This document shows positions 7,908-16,867 of a DNA stretch of 64,000 nucleotides, one piece after another (within the stretch, counting starts at the first letter, position 1; every line of letters starts with the position of its first letter). A model generated the notes under the pieces. The model was not told the DNA's origin and searched no databases. It was given only the letters and a program-made list of their open reading frames with translations. This DNA comes from Fidelibacterota bacterium (GTDB lineage Bacteria > Fidelibacterota > Marinisomatia > Marinisomatales > TCS55). The DNA lies in assembly GCA_014382015.1 (NCBI GenBank), contig JACNKN010000054.1:1-64000 (forward strand). The letters are read 5' to 3'. Made by a program: the position numbers and the translations under genes.

Positions 7908-8195
7908 TTACCGGAAATACCGTAGAAAATAATATGCAATTGCGAAACCGATAATACTGGTAAAATTAAATGTAAGTGTCAATCCAAATTGAATCGTAAA
8001 CATGATCAAATCCAACGTAATGACGCCTGTGTCATTCCCCACCAATCCTGCCAGGTTAAAATCCACACTTTTGAGAAAGAACTCCCTCACAACACTGTCA
8101 GGTAAAACCCATCCAAAAAACACCCCCAGCAAGGTGCCAAATAGGGTCCCGAAAAATAAAATCATTAAGATGATGCTGATAGATCGCTTATTCAT
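7908..8195 (-). CDS. DUF4321 membrane protein
   Basis: The 95-residue protein has two or three hydrophobic segments (about 8-30 and 55-90) with the motif GTLLGVFFGWVLPDSVVREF and a C-terminal FTSIIGFAIAYYFLRY, matching DUF4321. These small inner-membrane proteins have no known function. I chose ATG 8195, which overlaps the pssA end by 8 bases and has AAGGAA six bases upstream; the frame extends further only within pssA. Co-occurrence with phospholipid genes and tatA may hint at envelope biogenesis, but that is weak inference. Confidence 0.75.
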   Translation of the reverse strand: MNKRSISIILMILFFGTLFGTLLGVFFGWVLPDSVVREFFLKSVDFNLAGLVGNDTGVITLDLIMFTIQFGLTLTFNFTSIIGFAIAYYFLRYFR

Positions 8196-8961
8196 TGTAT
8201 TCCTTTTGGGGCGGTCTTGGTGCAGCATCCTCCTCGAAACGGTCATGATCCAACATCCACTGGGTAATGGACCAAAAAATGTATATTGCCATTAGGGGGA
8301 ACAACACCAATCCCCTGAATAAAATAATCCCAAGAAGGATGACCATGAGCCCAACCAACCTCATATTATTCGAACGACCTTTCTTAAAACTGAGGAGGGG
8401 AAATTTTGAAAATCGTACTGGACTCACCATAAGAAAACTTAAAATGGCTACCAATACAAGTGCCAGCCTGGGATCGCCCATATCTCCATACAATTGGAAA
8501 TTGTACAACATAAAACTAATAATGGTAATTGCGGCTAATGGTGTAGTCAGTCCCATAAAGTACGGTTTTGGGTTATCCCCAGTATCAATATTGAACTTGG
8601 CCAATCGAATGGTGCCAAATAATAAAGGCATAAAACTGATGATTGCACCCAAGAGATTAGGCAACCCTTCAACATAAATGCTATAAACCAAAATAGAAGG
8701 AACCGCACAAAACGAAATTGTATCTGCCAAGGAATCAAATTCGGTACCAAATCGAGAAGTTAAGCCCAACAGCCTTGCCAATTTTCCGTCTATTACATCG
8801 AATAAAACACCCACCATCATGACCCATCCTGCTTTAATCGGTTCGCCGTTCAGAATAAGGGTGATGGCCAAAAATCCCAGGAACATATTAAAAACTGTAG
8901 CCACATTTGGGATGAATGATCGCTTCAACCGTTTAGGTCTATTCTTTTTTATTCGTCTCAT
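8188..8961 (-). CDS. pssA: CDP-diacylglycerol--serine O-phosphatidyltransferase
   Basis: PssA makes phosphatidylserine from CDP-diacylglycerol and serine at the inner membrane. The 257-residue protein carries the complete CDP-alcohol phosphotransferase motif starting DVIDGKLAR (about residues 50-58) and ending FDSLAD, plus six or more membrane helices. The basic N-terminus (RRIKKNRPKRLKR) is typical. It overlaps psd by four bases (ATGA), and Psd acts on its product to give phosphatidylethanolamine, so the pair is a coupled pathway. Confidence 0.93.
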   Translation of the reverse strand: MRRIKKNRPKRLKRSFIPNVATVFNMFLGFLAITLILNGEPIKAGWVMMVGVLFDVIDGKLARLLGLTSRFGTEFDSLADTISFCAVPSILVYSIYVEGLPNLLGAIISFMPLLFGTIRLAKFNIDTGDNPKPYFMGLTTPLAAITIISFMLYNFQLYGDMGDPRLALVLVAILSFLMVSPVRFSKFPLLSFKKGRSNNMRLVGLMVILLGIILFRGLVLFPLMAIYIFWSITQWMLDHDRFEEDAAPRPPQKEYNE

Positions 8962-9599
8962 TGTATTTTTCCAATAATGGTTTCCCCCCCAATCACTTTT
9001 TGGCCCAACTCCACCTGAACAGCCACATGGGCGGGCATGATCAAATCAGTTCTACTGCCAAAGCGGATAAACCCAAGACGGCCTCCCTTATGCATTTTTA
9101 CACCGACTTCCGCATAACATAATATTCTCCGGGCTATCAAACCAGCAATTTGCTTAATTTTATATTTTCCAGAATCATGGGACAATACGGTGATGATTTG
9201 TTCATTTTCATCTGATGCCTTATGGTCAAATGCTGCTAAAAATTTTCCGGATTTTCTTTCCACAGATTCCACAGTCCCATCTATGGGCACTCGATTGGCA
9301 TGGACGTTAAATACATTTAGAAATACGGATACCAATTTTGCTGATTCACCCACATTCGGATCATTCACTTCTTCAATCTTCACAACCTTTCCATCTGCAG
9401 GAGAAATAATAAGTTTTTTATCCATAGGGATGACGCGCTTGGGATCCCGAAAAAAATTGAGAGAAAACAAAAAAAATAATCCAAGGATGCCGTAAAGAAT
9501 AGATAAGGGCGTACTTTCCCATGCATGGGCAAAAATACCGGTACCAAACGTTACAAAAAAAAGAGGAATTAATATGATTCTACCTTCTTTTGCGAGCAT
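8958..9599 (-). CDS. psd: Phosphatidylserine decarboxylase proenzyme (short type)
   Basis: The 213-residue protein has an N-terminal pair of membrane helices, then the catalytic domain with FFRDPKR, SPADGKV and VFLNVFNVHANRVP. The self-cleavage site FGSRTD has Gly181-Ser182, where processing would generate the pyruvoyl cofactor on the alpha chain. Length and motif fit the short, PSD-A type common in non-enteric bacteria. It removes CO2 from phosphatidylserine to form phosphatidylethanolamine. It is followed immediately by pssA. Confidence 0.94.
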   Translation of the reverse strand: MLAKEGRIILIPLFFVTFGTGIFAHAWESTPLSILYGILGLFFLFSLNFFRDPKRVIPMDKKLIISPADGKVVKIEEVNDPNVGESAKLVSVFLNVFNVHANRVPIDGTVESVERKSGKFLAAFDHKASDENEQIITVLSHDSGKYKIKQIAGLIARRILCYAEVGVKMHKGGRLGFIRFGSRTDLIMPAHVAVQVELGQKVIGGETIIGKIQ

Positions 9600-9600
9600 C

Positions 9601-10692
9601 TTAAAGCTTTCCCAATTTTAGTTTTTTAGTTAAATATCGCCCATCTCGCCATATTCGCAATTTCACTTTATCTCCCGGTCTTAAATCATTGATTTCAATA
9701 ATTCCCAATATATCGGATAAACTCAAGACTTTTTCATTTTCGACCGCAATAATTACATCACCATATTCTAACTGGGCTTTTTCTGCAGGACTATCTTTCA
9801 ATATATGCGTAATAATTACACCCTCAGTTATAGGAATATCCAAATACAATGCGGTATTTTTATCCAACGGTTGGGCCCGAATGCCTGTAGAAAAATCTCG
9901 TTCAATATGACCCTTGGTTTTTAATTCCTCAGCAATACGCCGAGCACGATTAATGGGAATGGCAAACCCAATTCCAATAGACCCCTGACCCACATTTGAT
10001 CCTGTAAATATAAAGGTATTGATACCAATTAACTCCCCATTTGCATTAATGAGTGGACCACCGCTATTTCCAGGGTTAATGGCTGCATCGGTCTGGATCA
10101 TATCCTGGAATACCTTACCACTTTGTAACCCAAAATCAAGATCCTTCCCACTAATGATTCCCACCGTAGCCGTGGGTTGCTGATTTACATCGAATAATCC
10201 GAATGGGTTACCCAAGGCGATTGCCCATTCCCCAATAATAAGCTTATCCGAATTGCCCATATTCACGAAAGGAAAATCAGAACCATCCAATTTTAACAAT
10301 GCCATATCCGTAATCATATCCACACCCACTACCTCTGCATTGAATTCATCACCCCCAGGAAGTTTCACAATAATTTTTGTTGCATGTTCAATCACATGAT
10401 TATTGGTTAAAACATAGCCATCGGGACTGATAACAACTCCAGATCCTGACCCTTTGACCTCCCTTTGACGAACTTGTGGTGGGAAAAAATATTCAAACCA
10501 GGGATCCCTCTGGAAGGGGTTCAGGGAATAGCTGCGCACCTGGGTCACATTGATGCTGGCCACCGCCGGACTGGCTTTTTGAATCGCAGCTGTGATGGCA
10601 TTTTTGCGGCTTTGATTAATCGCCGACTGCCCATTTATTCCAACACAGCATAAAAGGATGAAGAATATATTTATTCGTTTTTTATTCGTCAT
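9601..10692 (-). CDS. HtrA/DegP-family periplasmic serine protease with one PDZ domain
   Basis: This 363-residue protein has a signal peptide (KKRINIFFILLCCVGINGQ), a trypsin-like domain with the triad His99 (TNNHVIE), Asp129 (TDMALLKLD) and Ser210 (INPGNSGGP), and one PDZ domain (about 275-360, GVIITHILKDSPAEKAQLE). A single PDZ is the DegS-like layout, but the cleavable-looking signal and absence of a clear anchor leave DegP-like quality control equally possible. ATG 10692 lies six bases inside an alternative TTG start, overlapping the truA end. It is probably involved in envelope protein quality control. Confidence 0.9.
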   Translation of the reverse strand: MTNKKRINIFFILLCCVGINGQSAINQSRKNAITAAIQKASPAVASINVTQVRSYSLNPFQRDPWFEYFFPPQVRQREVKGSGSGVVISPDGYVLTNNHVIEHATKIIVKLPGGDEFNAEVVGVDMITDMALLKLDGSDFPFVNMGNSDKLIIGEWAIALGNPFGLFDVNQQPTATVGIISGKDLDFGLQSGKVFQDMIQTDAAINPGNSGGPLINANGELIGINTFIFTGSNVGQGSIGIGFAIPINRARRIAEELKTKGHIERDFSTGIRAQPLDKNTALYLDIPITEGVIITHILKDSPAEKAQLEYGDVIIAVENEKVLSLSDILGIIEINDLRPGDKVKLRIWRDGRYLTKKLKLGKL

Positions 10693-11416
10693 AATCAACT
10701 TGTGTTAATGCAAGACCTTGAGGAGGTGCTTTATATATATTCACATTATCAATCGGATGATTAATCAATTCCTTAAATTGCTCCAATTTGTATTTTCCTC
10801 GTGATATTTCGACCATAGTCCCCACTAAATAGCGGACCATATGGTGCAAAAAACGATTCCCAGAAACTTGATAATTTACCACGGCACCATCCTCTTTCCA
10901 CACAGAATCATAGACGATACATCGACGATGTTCTAAGTTTTCCGAATTCCGACTGAATGATGTAAAATCATGGTTCCCCACAATCATGCCTGCGGCTTCA
11001 TTTAAAAGAGGCAAACTAACAGAACCAATTTTCCACGTATAACTGCGATCGAGTAAAAAATTATTCGTCCGGCAGCGATAATTGTAGTATCTCCTGGTGG
11101 CGGAGAATCGTGCATGAAATTCAGGTGAAACAACAGTGCAGTCCATTATCTTTACATCCCGAGCCAGATTTCCGTTTATTGCATCCTGCAAGGCACACGT
11201 ATCCAAGTCTGTATTAAAATCAAAATGCGCCACCTGACCTGTGGCATGGACACCTGTATCTGTCCGCCCGGCGCCGTGAACGCGAATTGACTCTTTTTGA
11301 TTCAAAATTTGAAGTGCATCCTCAATTTCTCCCTGGACAGTCCGATCTTTCTTTTGCAGCTGCCAGCCTCGAAATCCAGTACCGTCATATTGAACCGTAA
11401 TTTTAAAACGCGGCAA
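10682..11416 (-). CDS. truA: tRNA pseudouridine(38-40) synthase TruA
   Basis: TruA isomerises uridines 38-40 in the tRNA anticodon stem. The catalytic Asp is in GRTDTGVHA (Asp53), with the family N-terminus PRFKITVQYDGTGFRGWQ and C-terminal NRFLHHMVRYLVGTM. I use TTG 11416, which gives the standard N-terminus (244 residues) and has GGGGA about ten bases upstream; longer forms run into ecfT. It overlaps ecfT by 14 bases. Confidence 0.93.
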   Translation of the reverse strand: MPRFKITVQYDGTGFRGWQLQKKDRTVQGEIEDALQILNQKESIRVHGAGRTDTGVHATGQVAHFDFNTDLDTCALQDAINGNLARDVKIMDCTVVSPEFHARFSATRRYYNYRCRTNNFLLDRSYTWKIGSVSLPLLNEAAGMIVGNHDFTSFSRNSENLEHRRCIVYDSVWKEDGAVVNYQVSGNRFLHHMVRYLVGTMVEISRGKYKLEQFKELINHPIDNVNIYKAPPQGLALTQVDYDE

Positions 11417-12128
11417 TGGAATGAATCCCCCAGTAAAAAAGTGTAATTGCAATCATTTGAAATAATTGGTTTCTTCCAAACGGTATCGGATGTGTCACGC
11501 CTCGTGGGAATTGGTTCCCATATCCGCGCAGTTTCATGGCAGTGGCTACATCATCCGCTCGCCGAAGTTGATGGACCAGTAACCCCGGCATTTCTTTTGA
11601 GGCAGTCTTCACTTGGTTCCAATGACTATTTTCCGATTCTAACCCTAATGCTTTTCGGCTGTTTCTTACGGATTGCCAATTGGATTGAAATGTGGGGTAA
11701 AATCGCAATGTCATACCCAAAAATAAAAAGAAGTCTTCCATTCCTTTCCAGGGCTTTTTCCATTTTATCCAAATGCTCCTAAAAAGAATAATAATATCCT
11801 GGCTGGGGGTGGATACAAAAAAGAACATCATGGCACCGACCATTAAGATCAATTTTAAAAATCCAATAACGACTTCACTAAAAATTATACCCAAAGAATT
11901 ATCTGTTAATAAAATGGAAAAAAGGACATACAAACCCAGCATGACTGGAAAATATAATAGGATTGGTTTTAAGCGAGTACCTACTCGAGAAATATGATTC
12001 TTATTCATCCACGCAATACCGAGAAAAATAGCAAAATGGATTCCCCATGCTCCAAAAGAATTAGAGGTAAGCAAAGAAAACGAAAATCCCAGAAAAAACC
12101 ATAGACTAACAAGTGGATGATTAAACAT
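11403..12128 (-). CDS. ecfT: Energy-coupling factor transporter transmembrane protein EcfT
   Basis: The 241-residue protein has about five membrane helices and the two coupling-helix signatures of EcfT: RNSRKALGLE (about 155-165) and LRRADDVATAMKLRGYG (about 188-204), which contact the ATPases. ECF transporters import vitamins and trace metals through exchangeable S components. No S component or ATPase is adjacent; the only candidate ATPase, a fused double EcfA, is at 57793-59109. It sits between the DUF5683-like gene and truA; an ecfT-truA neighbourhood is common in bacteria. Confidence 0.85.
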   Translation of the reverse strand: MFNHPLVSLWFFLGFSFSLLTSNSFGAWGIHFAIFLGIAWMNKNHISRVGTRLKPILLYFPVMLGLYVLFSILLTDNSLGIIFSEVVIGFLKLILMVGAMMFFFVSTPSQDIIILFRSIWIKWKKPWKGMEDFFLFLGMTLRFYPTFQSNWQSVRNSRKALGLESENSHWNQVKTASKEMPGLLVHQLRRADDVATAMKLRGYGNQFPRGVTHPIPFGRNQLFQMIAITLFYWGIHSIAAF

Positions 12129-12135
12129 TATGGGT

Positions 12136-12771
12136 TTAAAAGTGAAGGGTTAAGGCGTAACCCATCCCGCCAGATTCTAACGGAATCCATGGTTGGACCG
12201 TCAGGTTTTGTTTTCCACCAATTCTCTTTAAATATAACGCATCAATGGCAGACACCATATGGTTCAAAACAATGGCTCCAACTCCAAAAGTAGCTACTTG
12301 TTTCATTTGATCACTCAAAATGCGTTTTTTCTCAAATGAATTTCGATTTGAATCCTTATCCCAATCCCAGCTCCATCTCAAGTTGGCTTCATAAATATCA
12401 TCCATTTCACGATTGCGTAGATGTTCGTCGTTATAATCTTCAATAGAACTAAAATTCCCAATATCCACCCAGTATTTATGACTTTTACCTGAGGATGACA
12501 CGGCAGCATGTTCCACAGCAAAAGCGATATAATTCTTTTTTAATATATTGGAATATGTTGTGGTACCTAAGATTGAAATCAGTAAACCCGACTCCACGTA
12601 AGTAAACAATCGACTTCGTTTAGGATATTGCAGTGATTTTTGCCCCCAACCGGGAATAAGTGCCGATTGAATGACAGGATTCATTTTCTGCTTGGGTTTT
12701 TCCTGACAAATGGAGAAACCAGAGAAAAGAAAAATGCCAATTAGGATGGGTTTGAGCGTCTGATAAACCAT
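12136..12771 (-). CDS. DUF5683-like exported protein
   Basis: This 211-residue product starts MVYQTLKPILIGIFLFSGFS, a signal peptide, then carries the family motif QSALIPGWGQKSLQYPKRSR (about residues 34-53), a hydrophobic helix and a second one near 170-190. The SALIPGWGQ box is typical of DUF5683 proteins, which are common in FCB bacteria and of unknown function. ATG 12771 overlaps the lnt end by 31 bases; GTG 12801 would only add lnt antiphase sequence. The C-terminal strands suggest association with the envelope. Confidence 0.65.
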   Translation of the reverse strand: MVYQTLKPILIGIFLFSGFSICQEKPKQKMNPVIQSALIPGWGQKSLQYPKRSRLFTYVESGLLISILGTTTYSNILKKNYIAFAVEHAAVSSSGKSHKYWVDIGNFSSIEDYNDEHLRNREMDDIYEANLRWSWDWDKDSNRNSFEKKRILSDQMKQVATFGVGAIVLNHMVSAIDALYLKRIGGKQNLTVQPWIPLESGGMGYALTLHF

Positions 12772-14237
12772 ATAATTTGTATTAAAGTTAAAATAAAGCA
12801 CATGTGTGCGAAAACACTTCCGTATCGGGTGAAAAATGTCATGCCTTGATTCAAGGGAACCTTTCCCATAAAAACAACCTGCTCGCCATAATTTATTTTT
12901 TTTGCCACTTTACCTGACGGATAAATGATTCCTGAAATTCCTGTATTGGCACTGCGGACAATTCCAGTTCGCAATTCAACGGCCCGCAACCGCGCCAATT
13001 CAAAATGCTGCCTCACTCCAGAAGAATTTTGCAGCCAGGCGTCGTTGGCTTCAATTGTTAAGAATTGAGCTCCGTTTTGGACAAATCCTCTCGCTGCCAT
13101 GGGGTAGCTCGACTCATAACAAATTAAATTACTAAACTGAATTGAGTCTAAGGGAAATAATGTGAATTCCGTTCCTGCAGTAAAATTCGCCTGACCAAAA
13201 TTTAACTTCTTTAAAATTGAAAATTGTTGAGACAGAGGAATGTATTCAGCAAATGGAACCAGGAATTTTTTATGGTACATTTTATTCCCCTTAACGCCAA
13301 GGTAGATAGCCCCATTATAAACCTCCCGCCCCTTCGAATTTTTTTTATAATCGGCCGTTCCCATGAGAATAGGGATACCCAAATCCATCACTTGTTTTTC
13401 ATATTGATGCCGTTTGGAGGAAACGCGCATATAGACGGGCAATGCCGCTTCCGGCCATAAGATTAAATCTGGTTTCATAGATAATGCTTTTGTATGAAGT
13501 GAATCCATTAACGCATATAATTGAGACCGATAAGATGCTTCCCACTTTTTGTTCGGATTTACATTGGGCTGCAGAACAGCCACATTACGATAAGGTTCCT
13601 TTTCGTCAAAATCGAATGTGGACAATCGAACACTGCCATAAATCCAAGGCAATAGAAATATAATGGATAAATAAATGATTGCGTTTTTATGCTTCATTTT
13701 TCCATGAAGCGATATGTAAAAAATTACATTGATTAACAGAAGCCAAAACCCTACCCCTTCTGTTCCTGTGAACTCCACCATTTGAATCACGGGTAAAAAG
13801 ACAGTTTGAGTCGTGGCTAAATTCGCCCAGGGGAATCCCAATGGACCGAAACCGCGAATCCATTCCATCGTCACCCATAAGAAGGGTATTATGCTCAAAC
13901 TGTTTGATGTTCTCTTTTCTATCCATGCAGCCACCCACCCGATAGTTGCCCAAAATATTCCTAAGTATAAAATGGCAGCTATCATAGATAATAGTACAAT
14001 CGGGATACTTGCCCCAGAGTTCAACCCAATCCAGTAAAGGGAAATCAAGTTTGCAATCACGGCAGCAAAAAATGACCAACGTGCCGATTCTTTTGGTGGC
14101 TGAGTTTGCCAAATATGAATCAGTGGCAAAAATCCAAACCAGGCAGTAATTCCGGGGATGGGGGGGAAAGCGCATCCAATAAGAATGCCTGAAATAATCG
14201 CCAATTGAAATGGCGATCGGTCGAAAATCTTTTTCAT
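12741..14237 (-). CDS. lnt: Apolipoprotein N-acyltransferase
   Basis: Lnt adds the third acyl chain to lipoproteins at the inner membrane, so the organism makes triacylated lipoproteins. The 498-residue protein has about seven membrane helices in its N-terminal 200 residues plus one at the C-terminus, and a periplasmic nitrilase domain with the triad Glu263 (WPEAALPVY), Lys324 (HKKFLVPF) and Cys373 (LICYESSYP). ATG 14237 shares one base with the ruvX stop (TGATG), so the two are coupled. Confidence 0.94.
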   Translation of the reverse strand: MKKIFDRSPFQLAIISGILIGCAFPPIPGITAWFGFLPLIHIWQTQPPKESARWSFFAAVIANLISLYWIGLNSGASIPIVLLSMIAAILYLGIFWATIGWVAAWIEKRTSNSLSIIPFLWVTMEWIRGFGPLGFPWANLATTQTVFLPVIQMVEFTGTEGVGFWLLLINVIFYISLHGKMKHKNAIIYLSIIFLLPWIYGSVRLSTFDFDEKEPYRNVAVLQPNVNPNKKWEASYRSQLYALMDSLHTKALSMKPDLILWPEAALPVYMRVSSKRHQYEKQVMDLGIPILMGTADYKKNSKGREVYNGAIYLGVKGNKMYHKKFLVPFAEYIPLSQQFSILKKLNFGQANFTAGTEFTLFPLDSIQFSNLICYESSYPMAARGFVQNGAQFLTIEANDAWLQNSSGVRQHFELARLRAVELRTGIVRSANTGISGIIYPSGKVAKKINYGEQVVFMGKVPLNQGMTFFTRYGSVFAHMCFILTLIQIIWFIRRSNPS

Positions 14238-14650
14238 CAGCGAGACCGGTCTAAATATTGCTGAAGGACAATCGCTGCAGCTGTTTCGTCAATCCGGCTT
14301 TTATTATGACCCGTTTTTACATTCTGCTGAATTAACGCTTTTTCTGCGCTGATTGAACTCAATCGTTCATCTTCTAACGAAACAGGTAAATGAATAACTT
14401 CTTTCAATTGATTGATGAATTGAGTTACGATTTCAGTCTGCTTTGTGGTCTGCCCCTTCATTCCTTTGGGGTAGCCAACGACAATCTGCTCCACAGATTC
14501 ATCATTAATGATATCACTTATCTGTCTAAAAAGATCATCTACACCCATATATGTGATTGTTTTATAGGGTTTTGCTATAATTTTTAAGGGGTCCGATAGT
14601 GCGAGGCCAACCCGCACATGGCCATGATCAATTCCCAATATTCGTCCCAT
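14237..14650 (-). CDS. ruvX: Putative pre-16S rRNA nuclease RuvX/YqgF
   Basis: This 137-residue RNase H-fold protein has the diagnostic N-terminus GRILGIDHGHVRVGLALSD with the first catalytic Asp8, VVGYPKGMKG in the middle and the C-terminal SRIDETAAAIVLQQYL carrying the last acidic residue. YqgF processes the 5' end of 16S rRNA precursor in E. coli; a role in recombination has also been suggested. The length is normal. It lies between rel and lnt in one operon. Confidence 0.92.
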   Translation of the reverse strand: MGRILGIDHGHVRVGLALSDPLKIIAKPYKTITYMGVDDLFRQISDIINDESVEQIVVGYPKGMKGQTTKQTEIVTQFINQLKEVIHLPVSLEDERLSSISAEKALIQQNVKTGHNKSRIDETAAAIVLQQYLDRSR

Positions 14651-14671
14651 TTTATTTCAGATGAAAACCGA

Positions 14672-16867
14672 TCAGTGCTGAGATCGTTCGACAGAATCAA
14701 TATTTTTTATTTGGCCCATCTTTCGAACAACACGATCCAATTGTTTTAGGTTATTAATCTGAAGGATGAAAACAGCAGTGGCAATTGCTTCCTTTACTTT
14801 TATATCCACAGATGTCAAATTGATATTGAGTTTTGAAATGGATTCTGTCAAATCCTTTAACAATCCTTTTCGGTCTTGTCCGATCACTTTAATTCGCACA
14901 TTAAATATATCATTACGGGCCACCTCCCACTCTACCGGTACCAAACGATCTGATTCCTCGCTTAACAGAGGTAAACTGGTGCAGGAAGATCGATGAACGG
15001 TTACGCCCCGGCCCCTGGTAATAAACCCCACCATATCATCCCCGGGTATTGGGTTGCAGCATTTACCAAAATTGGCCATAATGTTGCTAATACCTTCCAA
15101 CTTAATACTTCGACTTTCTTTACGGGCAAAACTGAAAAAGGTGGACGTTTCTTCCGATTCATCCGTTTCAACCTGTTTGTCTTGTGGTGCGATTTTATTT
15201 AATATGTCTCGAATGGAAATATTACCTTTGCCCACAGCTTCTATTAATTGATCTTCTCCACCAAATCCAAATTTAGTATATGCATTTTTCACATCATCTT
15301 TTAGATTCAATAATTTCAATCGACGAAGGCTTTTGGTAATAATTTCTTCACCAATTTTTACACTTTCGTCACGTTCTTGTTTATTCAAATATCGTTTAAT
15401 ATGGTTGCGTGCTTTTGAGGTGATTGCAATTTTTAGCCATCCATAATTTGGACTCTGGGAACTGCTCGTAATAATTTCAACCGTATCCCCGTTATGCAGT
15501 TCACTATTCAAAGGTACCACCTTATGATTTACCTTTGCACCCAGGCAGGAATGACCAACTTCAGAATGTACATTATAAGCAAAATCCAAGGGAGAAGCTT
15601 TTCTGGGCAACTGAACTAAGTCTCCTTTCGGTGTAAATACAAAGATTTCATCTCCGAATAGATCAATTTTGAGCAAATGCATAAATTCTTTTGGATCGTT
15701 TTCTTCACTTTGAAGAATATCCAATAATTCCCGAAGCCACTTAACATGGCTATCCACATGTTTCGTATCTTTTGATCCTTCTTTATACCTCCAATGGGCA
15801 GCCACGCCGATTTCGGCAGTCTGCTCCATATCATGGGTGCGAATTTGAATTTCAACTAATTTTCCCCCCGGCCCCACAACAGTCGTATGTATAGACTGAT
15901 ACCCGTTACTCTTGGGCGTAGCGATAAAATCTTTAAATCGTTCTTGGACAGGTTTGAAATTTTGATGCAATATACCCAATGTCAGGTAACATTCTTCAAC
16001 TTTCTCAACCACAACCCGGACTGCCAGAATATCATAAATCTCTTCGAATGATTTACCCCTTTTAACCATTTTTCCATAAATGGAGGTATGGGATTTTGGA
16101 CGACCATATATACGGGGATTAATATTATATTCACCAAGTTCTTTCACGAGGGCATCGGTGATTTTTTTTATATATTTTTCTCGTTCTTTTAATGATGATT
16201 TTAATTTTTTTTCTATTTCCTTAAAGGGTTCGGGATTCAGGGTTTTTAATACAAGGTCATCCAACTCCCACTTAACCTTTGCCATACCTAACCGATGGGC
16301 CAGGGGGGCATATACTTCCCGAGTTTCAACAGCAATTCGATGCTGTTTCATTCTCGGCATATATTCGATGGTAGACATATTATGGAGTCGATCTGCAAAT
16401 TTAATAATGATGACCCGTAAATCCTTTGCCACTGAAATGAGCATCTTCATAAAGTTACCTGCTTGCTCCGCCTTTCGACTGGAAAAACGAATACCACCCA
16501 GTTTGGTAACCCCATTCACTAAATTGGCAACATCTGTTCCAAATATTTCTTCGATTTCTTCATATGTAGCTTCTGTGTCCTCTAATGTATCATGGAGTAA
16601 TCCGCCGATAATTGTAATGGGATCCATTTTCCACTCGGCCAGAATCTTCGCAACCTCTACACAATGATTTTCAAAATAGGACTTTCCGGAGCGCCGCTTT
16701 TGTCCCTCATGATAACGGGAACCAAAATCGTAGGCTTGCCATAATTCTTTTTCAAGATTGTCGTTATTAATTTGTTCATTCTGGGCTACTTTGTTATATA
16801 AGTCTTGGAATGGTCGGGGAAACTCCCCTACAAGAAATGGAACGAATTTGGTTAACGGATTTTCCAT
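14672..16867 (-). CDS. rel: Bifunctional (p)ppGpp synthetase/hydrolase
   Basis: The 731-residue Rel enzyme governs the stringent response. Visible domains are an HD hydrolase with HDTLED (92-97), a synthetase domain (about 240-360) with RFKDFIATPKSNGYQSIHTT, TGS (about 410-470, VFTPKGDLVQLP), a zinc-finger-like helical region with CCNPIPGD, and a C-terminal ACT domain (about 655-730). Both the hydrolase HDxxED and the synthetase signature are intact, so it should make and degrade the alarmone. ATG 16867 overlaps the dnaB stop by one base (TAATG). Confidence 0.95.
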   Translation of the reverse strand: MENPLTKFVPFLVGEFPRPFQDLYNKVAQNEQINNDNLEKELWQAYDFGSRYHEGQKRRSGKSYFENHCVEVAKILAEWKMDPITIIGGLLHDTLEDTEATYEEIEEIFGTDVANLVNGVTKLGGIRFSSRKAEQAGNFMKMLISVAKDLRVIIIKFADRLHNMSTIEYMPRMKQHRIAVETREVYAPLAHRLGMAKVKWELDDLVLKTLNPEPFKEIEKKLKSSLKEREKYIKKITDALVKELGEYNINPRIYGRPKSHTSIYGKMVKRGKSFEEIYDILAVRVVVEKVEECYLTLGILHQNFKPVQERFKDFIATPKSNGYQSIHTTVVGPGGKLVEIQIRTHDMEQTAEIGVAAHWRYKEGSKDTKHVDSHVKWLRELLDILQSEENDPKEFMHLLKIDLFGDEIFVFTPKGDLVQLPRKASPLDFAYNVHSEVGHSCLGAKVNHKVVPLNSELHNGDTVEIITSSSQSPNYGWLKIAITSKARNHIKRYLNKQERDESVKIGEEIITKSLRRLKLLNLKDDVKNAYTKFGFGGEDQLIEAVGKGNISIRDILNKIAPQDKQVETDESEETSTFFSFARKESRSIKLEGISNIMANFGKCCNPIPGDDMVGFITRGRGVTVHRSSCTSLPLLSEESDRLVPVEWEVARNDIFNVRIKVIGQDRKGLLKDLTESISKLNINLTSVDIKVKEAIATAVFILQINNLKQLDRVVRKMGQIKNIDSVERSQH